DNA of 64,000 bases, taken from Candidatus Rifleibacteriota bacterium. GTDB lineage: Bacteria > Muiribacteriota > Ozemobacteria > Ozemobacterales > Ozemobacteraceae. Made by a program: the position numbers and the translations under genes. Shown here in pieces: positions 16,110 through 24,942 of this stretch. The notes under the pieces are model-generated. The model had not been told where the DNA came from, searched no databases, and saw only the letters and a list, made by a program, of their open reading frames with translations. The stretch's first letter is position 1. Each line of letters opens with the position of its first letter. The stretch is from assembly GCA_015233155.1 (NCBI GenBank), contig JADFYG010000009.1, positions 46,992-110,991 on the forward strand. The letters run 5' to 3'.

Positions 16110-18632
16110 TCAAATTGCCTTGGTAAGTCGGCGCCGCAGAATTTCGGCCCAGCTCACCATATCCGAATCCGTGGCGTGACTTGCAACAAAAGTGAACTCT
16201 TTCAATGCACGCGGAGTCAGGCCTTTCGCAAAATAAATCTTGCCCAGCAGAAAATGGGTTTCCGGGTCTTCCGGGACAATTTTCTGAACTGCAACGGCAT
16301 GACGCAAGGCCTCATTTACGAAACCCAGATTCAGATTCGCCTTTACGAGTTGCAAACGCGCCGGTACATGATCATTTTTAATTTTCAGAATCTCGCGATA
16401 GCAGCGCATGGCCATCTTCAACTTACCGCGAAGCCTGAGCAGTTTTGCATAAGACAATAATCCGTCAATTGAGTCCGGCTTTATGGAAAGCAGCTTTTGA
16501 TAGGCCATCATGGCGTCTTCCGGGCGATCGAGCAATTCATAGGCGTAACCCATATCGAGATATGCCTCGAGCATATTCGGATCCGTACTCAACTTTTCGC
16601 CCGCTGATTCGATTATACGCCGACACTCAGACTCGACCTTCTTCTGCATGGAACGCAGGTTCGCCTGAATCTGTCCATCGGAATAATCGAAACTTACAGC
16701 CTTCTTGAAAGCTCTGAGCGCTTCTTCATACCTCTTGAGATTGGAAAGCAGTATGCCAATAGTGTTCCAGATTCCGGCCTGATCGTTCGCGTTGGGCGAA
16801 GCCTTGACATATGCAGCAAGCGCTTCCTCCATCTTATCCAGAGATTGCAGCAGCCGGCCCGTTTCCAGCCAGGCATCCCAGCGCTCCGGTTGGGTGGAGG
16901 TAAGACGCCCAAGCAGACCGAGCGCCCCTTCGATATTCTTTTCCGCTGATAAAGACTGGGCCATCAGATACAATGCATCCGGGTGGTTCGGCGACATACG
17001 CATCACATCTTCAAGCAGCGGCTTCATCTCCGTGATCTTGCCAAGTTTGAACAGCACTCGCGCAAAAGCGATCATCGTGCGAGGGTCCGGATGGAATTGA
17101 TTGGCCAGTGCCTCCTGATACAAATCACAGACACGGCCCAACTCGCCCTTCTCGACCATGACCTCGGCGAGTTTTTCCAGAACGAAGGCGTCATTCGGTT
17201 TTATAGCAAGGGCTTGCGAATACTCATGAACGGCAAGTTCCCATTTGCGGGCTTGCTGATATATCTGGCCGAGCCGACTGTGCCCGTAGGAATCATTTGG
17301 ATTTAACAAACATGCACGCTTGATCTCCATTTGCGCAGTCTCGAGATCACCCATCTCATGATATGTCATGCCGAGTTGATAATGAGCGTATGGATCGTCC
17401 GGGGAAAGCTGAATGCAACGCTGGAAGATGTCGCGCGCCGCTTCCAGTCGATGGCTTGCCCGCTCAAGAGAACCAAGCTGATAGAATGCTTTTGACATAT
17501 ATTTATTGACTGAAAGAGCTTTTTCGAACGCTTTTCTGGCACGATCGAGCTCGCCGGAACGACGGAGTAAAATGCCATGATAAAGGAAAATCTCGGCATC
17601 CTGCGGGTGGAAAGACAGGCAGTCGTCCATGGCGGAAAGCGCTTTCGAAACTTCGCCGCGTTCCTCATACAACTGCGCGATGCGCACGAGAAGAGAAAAA
17701 TTACGCGGAGCTTTGAGCAGCTTCCGCTCGACGACAGCAATCTCATGATTAACGCCCTGATCGAGAAATTCAGCCAGGGTATGAGCTTTGCGGGCGTCTG
17801 CAGCAGCCTCGGCCCCATCGTCTATATCGTTCAGTAAAGCATCATTCGCCGCATCTGAGCCGGATTCGGAAGGACCTTCGGGGCGAGATGGCACCACGAT
17901 ATCCAGTTCAGCATCGAGAGCATCCGCCGGAGCAACCATTGATGGCTCAAGATCGAATGGAACTTTTTTCGAACGGCTTTTGTTACGCGATTTTTCCACT
18001 GTGTCAGAAGCCTCGCCGAATGAAGAGGTGGCTGATGATATTACGGAGTCTCCCGGAAATGTCCCGGCCGCTTCTGCATCGACATCCGCAAAAGAGCCAT
18101 CATCACCGGAAATTCCCTTGCGCACCTTGTCCGGGAAGAGGTCATCGGCCTCTTTCACTCTTCGGGAAACAGCTCCACTACTCTCTGCCTGTTGAATAAA
18201 CCACCAGACAATTTCGACTATTCCCCATAAGGCAACAGCACCGCTTACGAGTCCGGCCAGTATACCGAAAACCGGAGATCCGCTCAGGGCCTGAGTAATA
18301 AACAACAGAACAAATACAAAACTACCGATGACCGCTTTCAGAAACGGGCCTATTGGGGGAACCGTGGAAGGAGAACGCCAACTCAGCGGTTTAGACAGGC
18401 CCCCCGAAGCAATTTCCCCGTCTGAATCAGACGATGGGATTTTCTCGTCAGTTTCCGAGAGAGAGGCTTCTGAGGTGACGGCGAATGAACGTCCACAACC
18501 ATCACAGAATCGAGCCGCCGTCGGATTCTTTTTTCCGCACTGTCCGCACGTAATCGAAAGAACGCGGCCGCAGGCGCCGCAGCTCGTGGTATCAGAATCG
18601 TTGACCGCTCCACATCCTTGACAATATGCCAT
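16110..18632 (-). CDS. Membrane protein with N-terminal double zinc ribbon and long TPR domain
   Basis: 840 residues. Residues 1-50 hold four CXXC pairs (CQGCG, CGACG, CGQCG, CDGCG), a double zinc ribbon. An acidic linker and two membrane segments (about 101-117 and 123-147) follow, then another Asp/Ser-rich linker, then about fourteen TPRs from residue 285 to the end (for example AFYQLGSLERASHRLEAARD). With ribbon and TPRs on opposite ends of a hairpin anchor, both probably face the cytoplasm. The TPR part suggests a protein scaffold. It is the central gene of a run in which neighbours are 6-8 bases apart. Confidence 0.78.
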   Translation of the reverse strand: MAYCQGCGAVNDSDTTSCGACGRVLSITCGQCGKKNPTAARFCDGCGRSFAVTSEASLSETDEKIPSSDSDGEIASGGLSKPLSWRSPSTVPPIGPFLKAVIGSFVFVLLFITQALSGSPVFGILAGLVSGAVALWGIVEIVWWFIQQAESSGAVSRRVKEADDLFPDKVRKGISGDDGSFADVDAEAAGTFPGDSVISSATSSFGEASDTVEKSRNKSRSKKVPFDLEPSMVAPADALDAELDIVVPSRPEGPSESGSDAANDALLNDIDDGAEAAADARKAHTLAEFLDQGVNHEIAVVERKLLKAPRNFSLLVRIAQLYEERGEVSKALSAMDDCLSFHPQDAEIFLYHGILLRRSGELDRARKAFEKALSVNKYMSKAFYQLGSLERASHRLEAARDIFQRCIQLSPDDPYAHYQLGMTYHEMGDLETAQMEIKRACLLNPNDSYGHSRLGQIYQQARKWELAVHEYSQALAIKPNDAFVLEKLAEVMVEKGELGRVCDLYQEALANQFHPDPRTMIAFARVLFKLGKITEMKPLLEDVMRMSPNHPDALYLMAQSLSAEKNIEGALGLLGRLTSTQPERWDAWLETGRLLQSLDKMEEALAAYVKASPNANDQAGIWNTIGILLSNLKRYEEALRAFKKAVSFDYSDGQIQANLRSMQKKVESECRRIIESAGEKLSTDPNMLEAYLDMGYAYELLDRPEDAMMAYQKLLSIKPDSIDGLLSYAKLLRLRGKLKMAMRCYREILKIKNDHVPARLQLVKANLNLGFVNEALRHAVAVQKIVPEDPETHFLLGKIYFAKGLTPRALKEFTFVASHATDSDMVSWAEILRRRLTKAI

Positions 18633-18639
18633 CGGAGAT

Positions 18640-19035
18640 TCAAGGCTCCTCGAAAAAATGATCGATCACGTGCCAGTCAGGCCCGAGATGATATGGAACC
18701 GGCGATTTGTCCTGGACAGTGCACTGCCCGTTGTGCGGACTGGCGAACCCGGACACGCCAAGAGGCTGGAATTCCTGGAAACTTTCAATGCAGCTGTGTT
18801 CCCAACTGATAACAAACAAACCATCGCCTATACCTTCAAGAAGAGGCGAAGGATCCTGGTTTGCGTGAAAATGCTCTTCAAGCCCCGGATCGAACTTTTT
18901 TACAAAACGCCAGATATCGGAGTTGTCACGCGCACCTTCCGCCACAGCCAGCAGTATCGTCGCTATCGAACTGGAAGGAATAAGGCCGGACTGAGATACT
19001 TTTCGATCGAGCATGACGAATCTGACAACGCTCAC
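18640..19035 (-). CDS. Hypothetical cytoplasmic protein
   Basis: 131 residues. The GTG start at 19035 overlaps the stop of the upstream membrane protein by 4 bases (GTGA), indicating translational coupling. No signal peptide or membrane segment; notable patches are SSSIATILLAVAEGARDNSD and LFVISWEHSCIESFQEF. I do not recognise a family. Genetic context is a six-gene run of TPR, membrane and exported proteins ending in nadK and the TauE-like gene. Confidence 0.7.
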   Translation of the reverse strand: MSVVRFVMLDRKVSQSGLIPSSSIATILLAVAEGARDNSDIWRFVKKFDPGLEEHFHANQDPSPLLEGIGDGLFVISWEHSCIESFQEFQPLGVSGFASPHNGQCTVQDKSPVPYHLGPDWHVIDHFFEEP

Positions 19036-19415
19036 GCGATTTCCTCTTCGTCATGCCCGGACACTTCGCCGGCCGATTCCTTCCAGAAGTAGGCGAATGG
19101 TTCACCAAGAAATGCACCCAGAAGTGAACAGACGAATACGACCATATAGGCGGTTTCGAAATCCAGAACGAGATAGACAAACATTCCTATGCAGATCCCG
19201 ATAAGCATTCCGACAATACTACCCACGATCGTAGATTCTTGCAGCGCGAGAAAAACACCGAGAACTGAACCGAGAAGAAGGCCAACCAGCGCGAACTCAG
19301 GCGCAATATAAATGCCAATAAACGCGCCGATGCTTCCGAAACAAACCACCAGGGTGCTGATCATACCGTAGATCAGCAGCCGGTTGGATATTCGAACGGA
19401 AGCGGCCAGATTCAT
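19032..19415 (-). CDS. Small integral membrane protein
   Basis: 127 residues from ATG 19415; a GTG at 19454 would add 13 residues. Neither has a clear ribosome site. Four hydrophobic segments rich in Gly (GMISTLVVCFGSIGAFIGIY, LVGLLLGSVLGVFLAL, IVGSIVGMLIGICIGMFVYL, VFVCSLLGAFLGEPFAYF) form a compact bundle, followed by an acidic tail (EVSGHDEEEIA). The small-residue periodicity resembles glycine-zipper membrane proteins. The function is unknown. Coupled to the next gene by a 4-base overlap. Confidence 0.65.
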   Translation of the reverse strand: MNLAASVRISNRLLIYGMISTLVVCFGSIGAFIGIYIAPEFALVGLLLGSVLGVFLALQESTIVGSIVGMLIGICIGMFVYLVLDFETAYMVVFVCSLLGAFLGEPFAYFWKESAGEVSGHDEEEIA

Positions 19416-19457
19416 TCGGCAAGGTTCATGGATGGCGCAGAGGTCCGCTTCCACTCA

Positions 19458-20168
19458 TCAGGGGTTCAGCACGGCTTTTTCGTAATAATATTTGTTGCGG
19501 GGATCTTCGGTTACGAACGAGGTCAGTTCGCACAGAAAGCACATTCCGTCGACAGTTCCGGCGGTAATGCAAAGCTGCTTGATTTCTCCGAGATTGTTCT
19601 GTATCTCGTTATAGGCATTTTTCGTTTTGAGGGGGCGCGTTACACGCACGACTCCACGAACACGCGGAGTTCCAAGGTTTGGCGGAGCATCTATCAGATC
19701 GAGTTGTCTGATATCGTAACCGGCGCCAACAAGAGCTTTGTTGATGCAATCTTTCAGATATTTTTTAAACTCAGGCGCCAGCATTCTCGAATCGACACTG
19801 GAACGGGAAGCGATGTCACCCCAATAATTGCCAAGGCGAGTTTTCACATCGGCGGAGGTATCCGGAGTGGCCGGAGTCATGTTGCGACTGCGTCCCAGCT
19901 CGGCAAGCTGCTCAGTAACGGCGGTAGATTCGTCGATGTCCGCGGAAGCCGGAGCTGGAGGCGTCGGTTCGGTCGGCTGCACCTTGTGGGTTCCTCCGAG
20001 CCTGTCAACGGCGTAACTGGCCAGTTCATCCGAATATCCGAGATACTTCATCTCGGCCGTCACTTCGGCGAAAGCGGATGTTGAGCCTGTTACCAAAAGC
20101 CCAACCAGCAGGGCCAGGGAAATTCCGGCCCAGGACGTGCCTATGGATAGTGCATGCGCAGTTCTCAT
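19458..20168 (-). CDS. Exported protein of unknown function
   Basis: 236 residues. The signal peptide (about 1-34) ends STSAFA. A helical stretch, a Pro/Thr/Ala-rich linker (about 66-80) and a folded C-terminal domain (about 125-236) follow. The latter has four cysteines: KDCINKALVGAG, QLCITAG and CFLCELTSF. The phrase ALVGAGYDIRQLDLID could be a helix-strand unit. No known motif. It is the first gene of the run that continues through the membrane, TPR and nadK genes. Confidence 0.7.
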   Translation of the reverse strand: MRTAHALSIGTSWAGISLALLVGLLVTGSTSAFAEVTAEMKYLGYSDELASYAVDRLGGTHKVQPTEPTPPAPASADIDESTAVTEQLAELGRSRNMTPATPDTSADVKTRLGNYWGDIASRSSVDSRMLAPEFKKYLKDCINKALVGAGYDIRQLDLIDAPPNLGTPRVRGVVRVTRPLKTKNAYNEIQNNLGEIKQLCITAGTVDGMCFLCELTSFVTEDPRNKYYYEKAVLNP

Positions 20169-20244
20169 TGTGTATGCTCCCGTGTCAGATTGGTGGTGAA
20201 ACCGAGGTCAGTATAGCACACCCGTTTTCTGAAATTCATCCGTA

Positions 20245-20751
20245 TTATCTCTTAACATTTTTTTCCGCGAAAGCCTCGCGTAAACGAGTCATAGTCACGC
20301 TTGGATCCTCGATAATTATTTTCGTTCCGGAAATAATGTCGACGATACCAAGTTCCTTCGGGTAACGCGGCACCACATGCTGATGCAAATGATCTATACT
20401 GGCACCTGAGGCATCCCCGATGTTGAAGCCGATATTGTAACCGGCGGGTGTGTAAAGACGATCCAGCAGATCGAGACACTGGCGCGTCATTGCCATGAAC
20501 GCCTTATCTTCGGCTTCTGTCAACTCACGAAGATCGTAAATGTGGCGAGTCGGAAAAATAAGCACGTGCCCGGCATTGTAGGGATAGAGATTGGCGGAAA
20601 CCGCTACAAGCTCATCATGCGTGATCAGCAAACTTTCGACGGCCGGATCTCCGCGCAGAATCGCGCAGAGAATACAGTCGACCTTGGGGCGACGCTTTCC
20701 GCGAATATAATCGGATTTATTCAGAACGAACAGATGTTTTTTAAAGGTCAT
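20245..20751 (-). CDS. HIT-family nucleotide hydrolase/phosphorylase
   Basis: 168 residues. The HIT histidine triad is plain in ASIDHLHQHVVPR (His-x-His-x-His), with the upstream HVLIFPTRHIYDL strand. An N-terminal DCILCAIL pair may bind zinc. Length and the C-terminal extension fit the Ap4A-phosphorylase/FHIT-like branch, which cleaves dinucleoside polyphosphates or nucleoside phosphoramidates. It is 76 bases upstream of the exported-protein gene on the same strand. The exact substrate is not evident. Confidence 0.88.
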   Translation of the reverse strand: MTFKKHLFVLNKSDYIRGKRRPKVDCILCAILRGDPAVESLLITHDELVAVSANLYPYNAGHVLIFPTRHIYDLRELTEAEDKAFMAMTRQCLDLLDRLYTPAGYNIGFNIGDASGASIDHLHQHVVPRYPKELGIVDIISGTKIIIEDPSVTMTRLREAFAEKNVKR

Positions 20752-20818
20752 GGTTTCCGTGTATTGGTAAATAATTATCAGCCGGGCCAGGCCGTTGAAG
20801 AAAGCGTCCGTTTATTTA

Positions 20819-22471
20819 TCAGACGGATCGCGAGCGAAAAGAGTCGCGCAACATTTCAGGATAAAATTCACGACACAGGAAAATAGGAAGACTTCCTTCA
20901 CACAAAATCAGATCGTGAAAATGTTTTTCAGAAAAATCCGAACCAAACGAGTGCTTAAGTTCATCCTTGAGTTTCATAAGCAGATGCTTGCCGGTCAAAT
21001 AACTGAGCGGATAGCCTGGAGCTTGTGAATACCATTTCATTTCCGCCTCGGCCGCGGAACGGTTCATTTCAGTATTTTTCAGAAGGCATTCGACTCCCTG
21101 TTCGAAGTTCCAGGTGCCGGACTGTATGTTCACATCTATCAGTACGCGTGCGGCACGCCATGCTTCGTCAACGGACTGTATAAAAAGGTTTTCGTCAGAT
21201 GCTTCAAAACCGAGTCTTTTGGTTTCTTCTTCACAGTAATGCGCCCAACCCTCGATAAACTCTATCGAATCAGCGAAAATACGCATCTTCCCCGGATGCA
21301 TGTTTTGCGTGGCGAACTGCAGATGATGGCCGGGATATCCCTCGTGGATAGAAGTATTCGTAATATCGGCATAGTTATGCCGACCAAGACCTTCATCGAC
21401 GGGAGGACGGGTAACCATATAACACCCCTTCTGCGGTCTTGCAACACGCTCCGGCGGGGCATACGCGGCAAAGGGAATCAAATGAGTAAGATATTCCGGC
21501 GTCTCGATGACATCCAGCATTTCGTCATCCGGCAGTGTGGCGAAATCCGTACGCTCGACGAATAGGCGGCTACGGACAACTGCGTCACGATAGGCATCGA
21601 GAACCTGGGGAAACGTGTTCGGAGTTTTCTCACGAATTTTTGCATGAGCCTCGGAACGCGACCGGCTCGGGGCCAGTTTTGCGGCAAGGGAATCAATTCG
21701 TTCATGCGCCTTATGAAGTGCGCGTTCTCCGAGTTCAAGCAGTTCGCCGCCGGAAAGACCGAGTTCGCGCAACGCAAGCAGCGCCTGAAACGAACCGGCG
21801 CCCATGGCCCAGTTTCCCTGCGCCCTGGGTGCGATTGCATGCCTGAACCAGTGCATATGTTCTTCGACAGCTTCGCGTGCGAGTTTCGCCGCCTTTATGT
21901 AGTTTTCCATGAGGAAAACAGGCACACGATTTTCTATACTTGTCTGAATGACATCGAGCAATGCCGGAAATCGCTCGGCCGACTCGATGAAAATATCACA
22001 CCATAGGGGGGGCACCTGCTGAAACAGCGTGCGACCGGCATGCAGGTAGATTGGCGCAGCCTTGAGACGTGCGATGATAGACTCTACGCGAATCGCGAGA
22101 GGAGCAAAATCACGAATGAAGAGGACAAAGATCGCATCTCCAAGCGAGCGCGCAAGATCGGCTCCCAGTTTCCAGCGTTGCATGTCTTCCTGCATAAAAA
22201 GCTGGTTCCTGGTGAGCTGCATGACTACACGTCGGTCGAGACGCTCATCTATCGAGAGTTCGCGCTCCGGAAGCGCGGAAAAAACGTCACGCATTTCGCG
22301 AAAGAATGCGATTTCCCGTTCCTGGGCTTCGGCGCCCGCGTCAGGAAGCAGACAGTCATACTCGTGCTCGCCAAGCCAACTGGCGCCGATCGGATTCAAA
22401 CGCAACAAATCGGCATAATAACGGTCGGTGATATTGATAAAACCAGGATGACAATAGGTGTGAGTGCGCAT
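20819..22471 (-). CDS. DUF885-family metallopeptidase
   Basis: 550 residues, helical, no signal peptide. TSIHEGYPGHHLQFAT carries the HExxPGH motif and FIEGWAHYCEEETKRLGF supplies the downstream glutamate, the metal-site arrangement of DUF885 peptidases. PRPPVDEGLGRHNYADITN-like sequence before the motif is also typical. By family these are zinc peptidases of ill-defined substrate. Length matches the family. It diverges from the epimerase gene at 22733. Confidence 0.85.
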   Translation of the reverse strand: MRTHTYCHPGFINITDRYYADLLRLNPIGASWLGEHEYDCLLPDAGAEAQEREIAFFREMRDVFSALPERELSIDERLDRRVVMQLTRNQLFMQEDMQRWKLGADLARSLGDAIFVLFIRDFAPLAIRVESIIARLKAAPIYLHAGRTLFQQVPPLWCDIFIESAERFPALLDVIQTSIENRVPVFLMENYIKAAKLAREAVEEHMHWFRHAIAPRAQGNWAMGAGSFQALLALRELGLSGGELLELGERALHKAHERIDSLAAKLAPSRSRSEAHAKIREKTPNTFPQVLDAYRDAVVRSRLFVERTDFATLPDDEMLDVIETPEYLTHLIPFAAYAPPERVARPQKGCYMVTRPPVDEGLGRHNYADITNTSIHEGYPGHHLQFATQNMHPGKMRIFADSIEFIEGWAHYCEEETKRLGFEASDENLFIQSVDEAWRAARVLIDVNIQSGTWNFEQGVECLLKNTEMNRSAAEAEMKWYSQAPGYPLSYLTGKHLLMKLKDELKHSFGSDFSEKHFHDLILCEGSLPIFLCREFYPEMLRDSFRSRSV

Positions 22472-22670
22472 AATCTTTTGCTTTCCCCCTTCTCGGGACG
22501 AATAATGGCATGTGGCAGTCTGGTATCAATTCTGATTCACGGAGATTATACACGGAGATTCCTTGATGTTGCAATTTGTCCATTGCCCGTGCGAAGATAT
22601 GCCCGCGCGGAAAGTGTCCCAGGTATGTAATAGCATGACGAATTTATCCGCTAAATTTTTGTTCCTGTTG

Positions 22671-22691
22671 GGGCGGGTTTCAAACCCGCCC
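22671..22691. repeat. Dispersed palindrome, copy 2 (GGGCGGGTTT-N-AAACCCGCCC)
   Basis: Perfect 10-bp arms with C at the centre. This copy sits between divergent genes (22472-22732), 42 bases before the epimerase start, so it cannot be serving as a terminator for either neighbour. Confidence 0.82.
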
Positions 22692-22732
22692 TTACGGGCG
22701 CCCTGAAGAACTGATAAAGGAGAGCGACTCGA

Positions 22733-23683
22733 ATGGCAAAAGTCCTGGTCACCGGCGGAGCCGGATTCATCGGATCTCATCTCGTTGAAGAACTGATTCG
22801 GCGAGGAGACCAAGTGCGCGTTCTTGACGATTTTTCCAGCGGAAACCGCGACAATATCAGTCAGTGGCGGAATGAGATCGAATTGGTGGAAGGCGACGTG
22901 CGCGATGCACAAGCATGTGAGCGCGCCATGGCCGGCATTGAAATAGTTTTTCACGAAGCGGCGGTGGCGTCTGTACCAAGATCGGTAAGCGATCCATGGA
23001 TGACTAATGCCGTGAATCTCGATGGAACGCTCCGATTGCTTATTTCAGCTCGTGACGCAGGCGTGCGGCGATTTCTCTTCGCGAGCAGCTCGGCGATATA
23101 TGGCGATGCACCTGAATTGCCCAAGACAGAAGACCATATGCCGAAGCCCATTTCCCCATATGCTTTGCACAAGCTTGCGAGTGAGCATTATTTGCAGCTT
23201 TTTAAAAATCTTTACGGTCTCGAAACTGTTTCATTCCGTTATTTCAACGTGTTCGGTCCGCGCCAGGACCCGAAGTCGGAATACGCAGCAGTCATTCCCA
23301 AATTCATCACGCGAATGCTGGCCGGGAAAGCCCCGATAATCTATGGGGATGGCCTACAGACGCGTGACTTCATCTTCGTAAAAGACGTCGTCGCCGCCAA
23401 TATCATGGCATCACATGAATCCGCTGCGCCGGGGCATGTGTTCAATCTCGCTCGCGGCAACTCGATAACCCTGCGCGAACTCGTCGCCATGCTCAATGAA
23501 GTAATTGAAACGTCTTTCGTTCCCGAGTTCGCCCCTCCTGCGGCAGGTGACGTGCGAGATTCCCAAGCCTCTGTCGACCTGGCCCGAAAATTACTTAAAT
23601 TTGAGCCCAAAGTATCGATGACTGATGGATTACGACAAACAGTAGAATGGTACAGAAAATGTGAGGCCCGGAGCAAAGCCTGA
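22733..23683 (+). CDS. NAD-dependent nucleotide-sugar epimerase/dehydratase
   Basis: 316 residues. Start ATG 22733 has AAAGGAGAG upstream. The Rossmann motif GGAGFIGSHLVEELI is at the N-terminus, the active-site YxxxK in SPYALHKLASEHY and the substrate loop in FNVFGPRQDPKSEYAAVIPK. It belongs to the extended SDR family close to UDP-glucose/UDP-N-acetylglucosamine 4-epimerases (GalE/WbpP/WbgU type). It heads a three-gene plus-strand polysaccharide run. The precise sugar cannot be fixed from sequence. Confidence 0.88.
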   Translation: MAKVLVTGGAGFIGSHLVEELIRRGDQVRVLDDFSSGNRDNISQWRNEIELVEGDVRDAQACERAMAGIEIVFHEAAVASVPRSVSDPWMTNAVNLDGTLRLLISARDAGVRRFLFASSSAIYGDAPELPKTEDHMPKPISPYALHKLASEHYLQLFKNLYGLETVSFRYFNVFGPRQDPKSEYAAVIPKFITRMLAGKAPIIYGDGLQTRDFIFVKDVVAANIMASHESAAPGHVFNLARGNSITLRELVAMLNEVIETSFVPEFAPPAAGDVRDSQASVDLARKLLKFEPKVSMTDGLRQTVEWYRKCEARSKA

Positions 23684-23691
23684 ACTGTCGC

Positions 23692-24942
23692 ATGACCAGC
23701 ACTGCAACCACGAAACGCCCGGTTCGCATTCTCCGGCTATTGAGCCGCATGAATGTTGGTGGTCCGTCGCTTCATGTATTGCATCTGACACGCGAGATGT
23801 CCGTGCATGGTTTCGAAACCTGTCTCGCAGTTGGAGAACCACGCGCCGTCGAAGGCAGTATGATCGGTCTTGCGCACGCGGTGGGAGTAAAACCGATAAT
23901 CATTCCCGGACTTGATCGTCCCATTAACCCTGTGAAAGATTTTCGCGCTTTCGTGGAAATCCTTCGCCTCATCCACGACTTTAAACCTGATATAGTTCAT
24001 TCCCACACGGCAAAAGCAGGCATTCTCGGGCGACTCGCAGCCGTACTTTGCAGGGTTCCCGTCATTGTTCACACATTTCACGGCCACGTATTCGAAGGAT
24101 ACTTCAGCGCTGGAGCATCGCGGGGAATTATGGCACTGGAGCGCTTGCTGGCGCGATTATCCGATATCGTGATCACCCTATCCCCCCATCTTTGTGACGA
24201 TCTTCTCAGGCACCTGCGCATTCCACGCTCACAAAAAGTCCGCGTTGTTCCGCTTGGCCTGGATTTATCCCCATTTCTGGCGATAACACGCAGACCGGTT
24301 ATCCGTGACATTCGTAATCATCAATTGAAGAAAGAACGGTGGCGTGATACCTTGTCGCTGTCACCGGATGCGGTTCTCCTTGGAGTCGTGGCACGGCTTG
24401 TCCCAGTCAAGAATCACCTGGGGCTTATCGACGCATTTGCGCAGCTCGCCTCGGAAGATCCGCGCCTTCACCTGGCGATTGTTGGCGGAGGCGAAATGGA
24501 AATGGAGCTTCGAGCGACTGTCGAAAAACATAAGTTAAGCGAACACATACATTTCATGGGCATTCAGAGCGACATAGCACGGGTGTATTCTGATCTTGAT
24601 CTTCTCGTCCTTTCATCACTCAACGAGGGAACACCGGTTGTGCTTATAGAAGCGCTTGCAGCAGGCTGTCCGGTCGCCGCCACAAATGTCGGCGGAGTTT
24701 CTGAAATACTTGATTATGGTCGTTTGGGCGTCATTTTACGCTCACATCCGCAAGCATTCGTCGAGGATTTACGCAGTGCCATTTCCCGGCTTCCGGAACT
24801 GGAAGCCGCTGCAGGAACAGGAAGACGAGCCATCCAGGAGCGATTTCGTATCGACCGTCTTGTGGAAAGAATTTCTGATTTGTATGATGAAGTGCTGAGT
24901 CGCAGAAATCCAGCAATGATAAAGAATCGGGTGATGATATGA
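23692..24942 (+). CDS. Family 4 glycosyltransferase
   Basis: 416 residues with the GT-B layout: N-terminal RILRLLSRMNVGGPSLHVLH (the glycine-rich GG loop), PDIVHSHTAKAGILGRLAA, then a C-terminal domain with LGVVARLVPVKNHLGLIDAF and the E-x7-E signature in SLNEGTPVVLIEALAAGCPV. By family a retaining sugar transferase acting on the cytoplasmic face during surface polysaccharide assembly. It starts 8 bases after the epimerase and overlaps the next gene by 4 bases. Confidence 0.9.
   Translation: MTSTATTKRPVRILRLLSRMNVGGPSLHVLHLTREMSVHGFETCLAVGEPRAVEGSMIGLAHAVGVKPIIIPGLDRPINPVKDFRAFVEILRLIHDFKPDIVHSHTAKAGILGRLAAVLCRVPVIVHTFHGHVFEGYFSAGASRGIMALERLLARLSDIVITLSPHLCDDLLRHLRIPRSQKVRVVPLGLDLSPFLAITRRPVIRDIRNHQLKKERWRDTLSLSPDAVLLGVVARLVPVKNHLGLIDAFAQLASEDPRLHLAIVGGGEMEMELRATVEKHKLSEHIHFMGIQSDIARVYSDLDLLVLSSLNEGTPVVLIEALAAGCPVAATNVGGVSEILDYGRLGVILRSHPQAFVEDLRSAISRLPELEAAAGTGRRAIQERFRIDRLVERISDLYDEVLSRRNPAMIKNRVMI

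Noticed and set aside
16110..18632. The zinc-ribbon TPR protein as part of a known secretion apparatus
   Set aside because: Double zinc ribbon plus TPR is a common combination with no specific function, and no secretion ATPase, secretin or pilin gene is adjacent.
22040..22630. 196-codon plus-strand frame
   Set aside because: Antisense to the DUF885 peptidase and rich in Arg/Ser, typical of a shadow frame. The metallopeptidase motifs on the other strand decide it.
22671..22691. Dispersed palindrome as a rho-independent terminator
   Set aside because: It lies between divergent genes and has no T-run on either side, so it does not fit a terminator.
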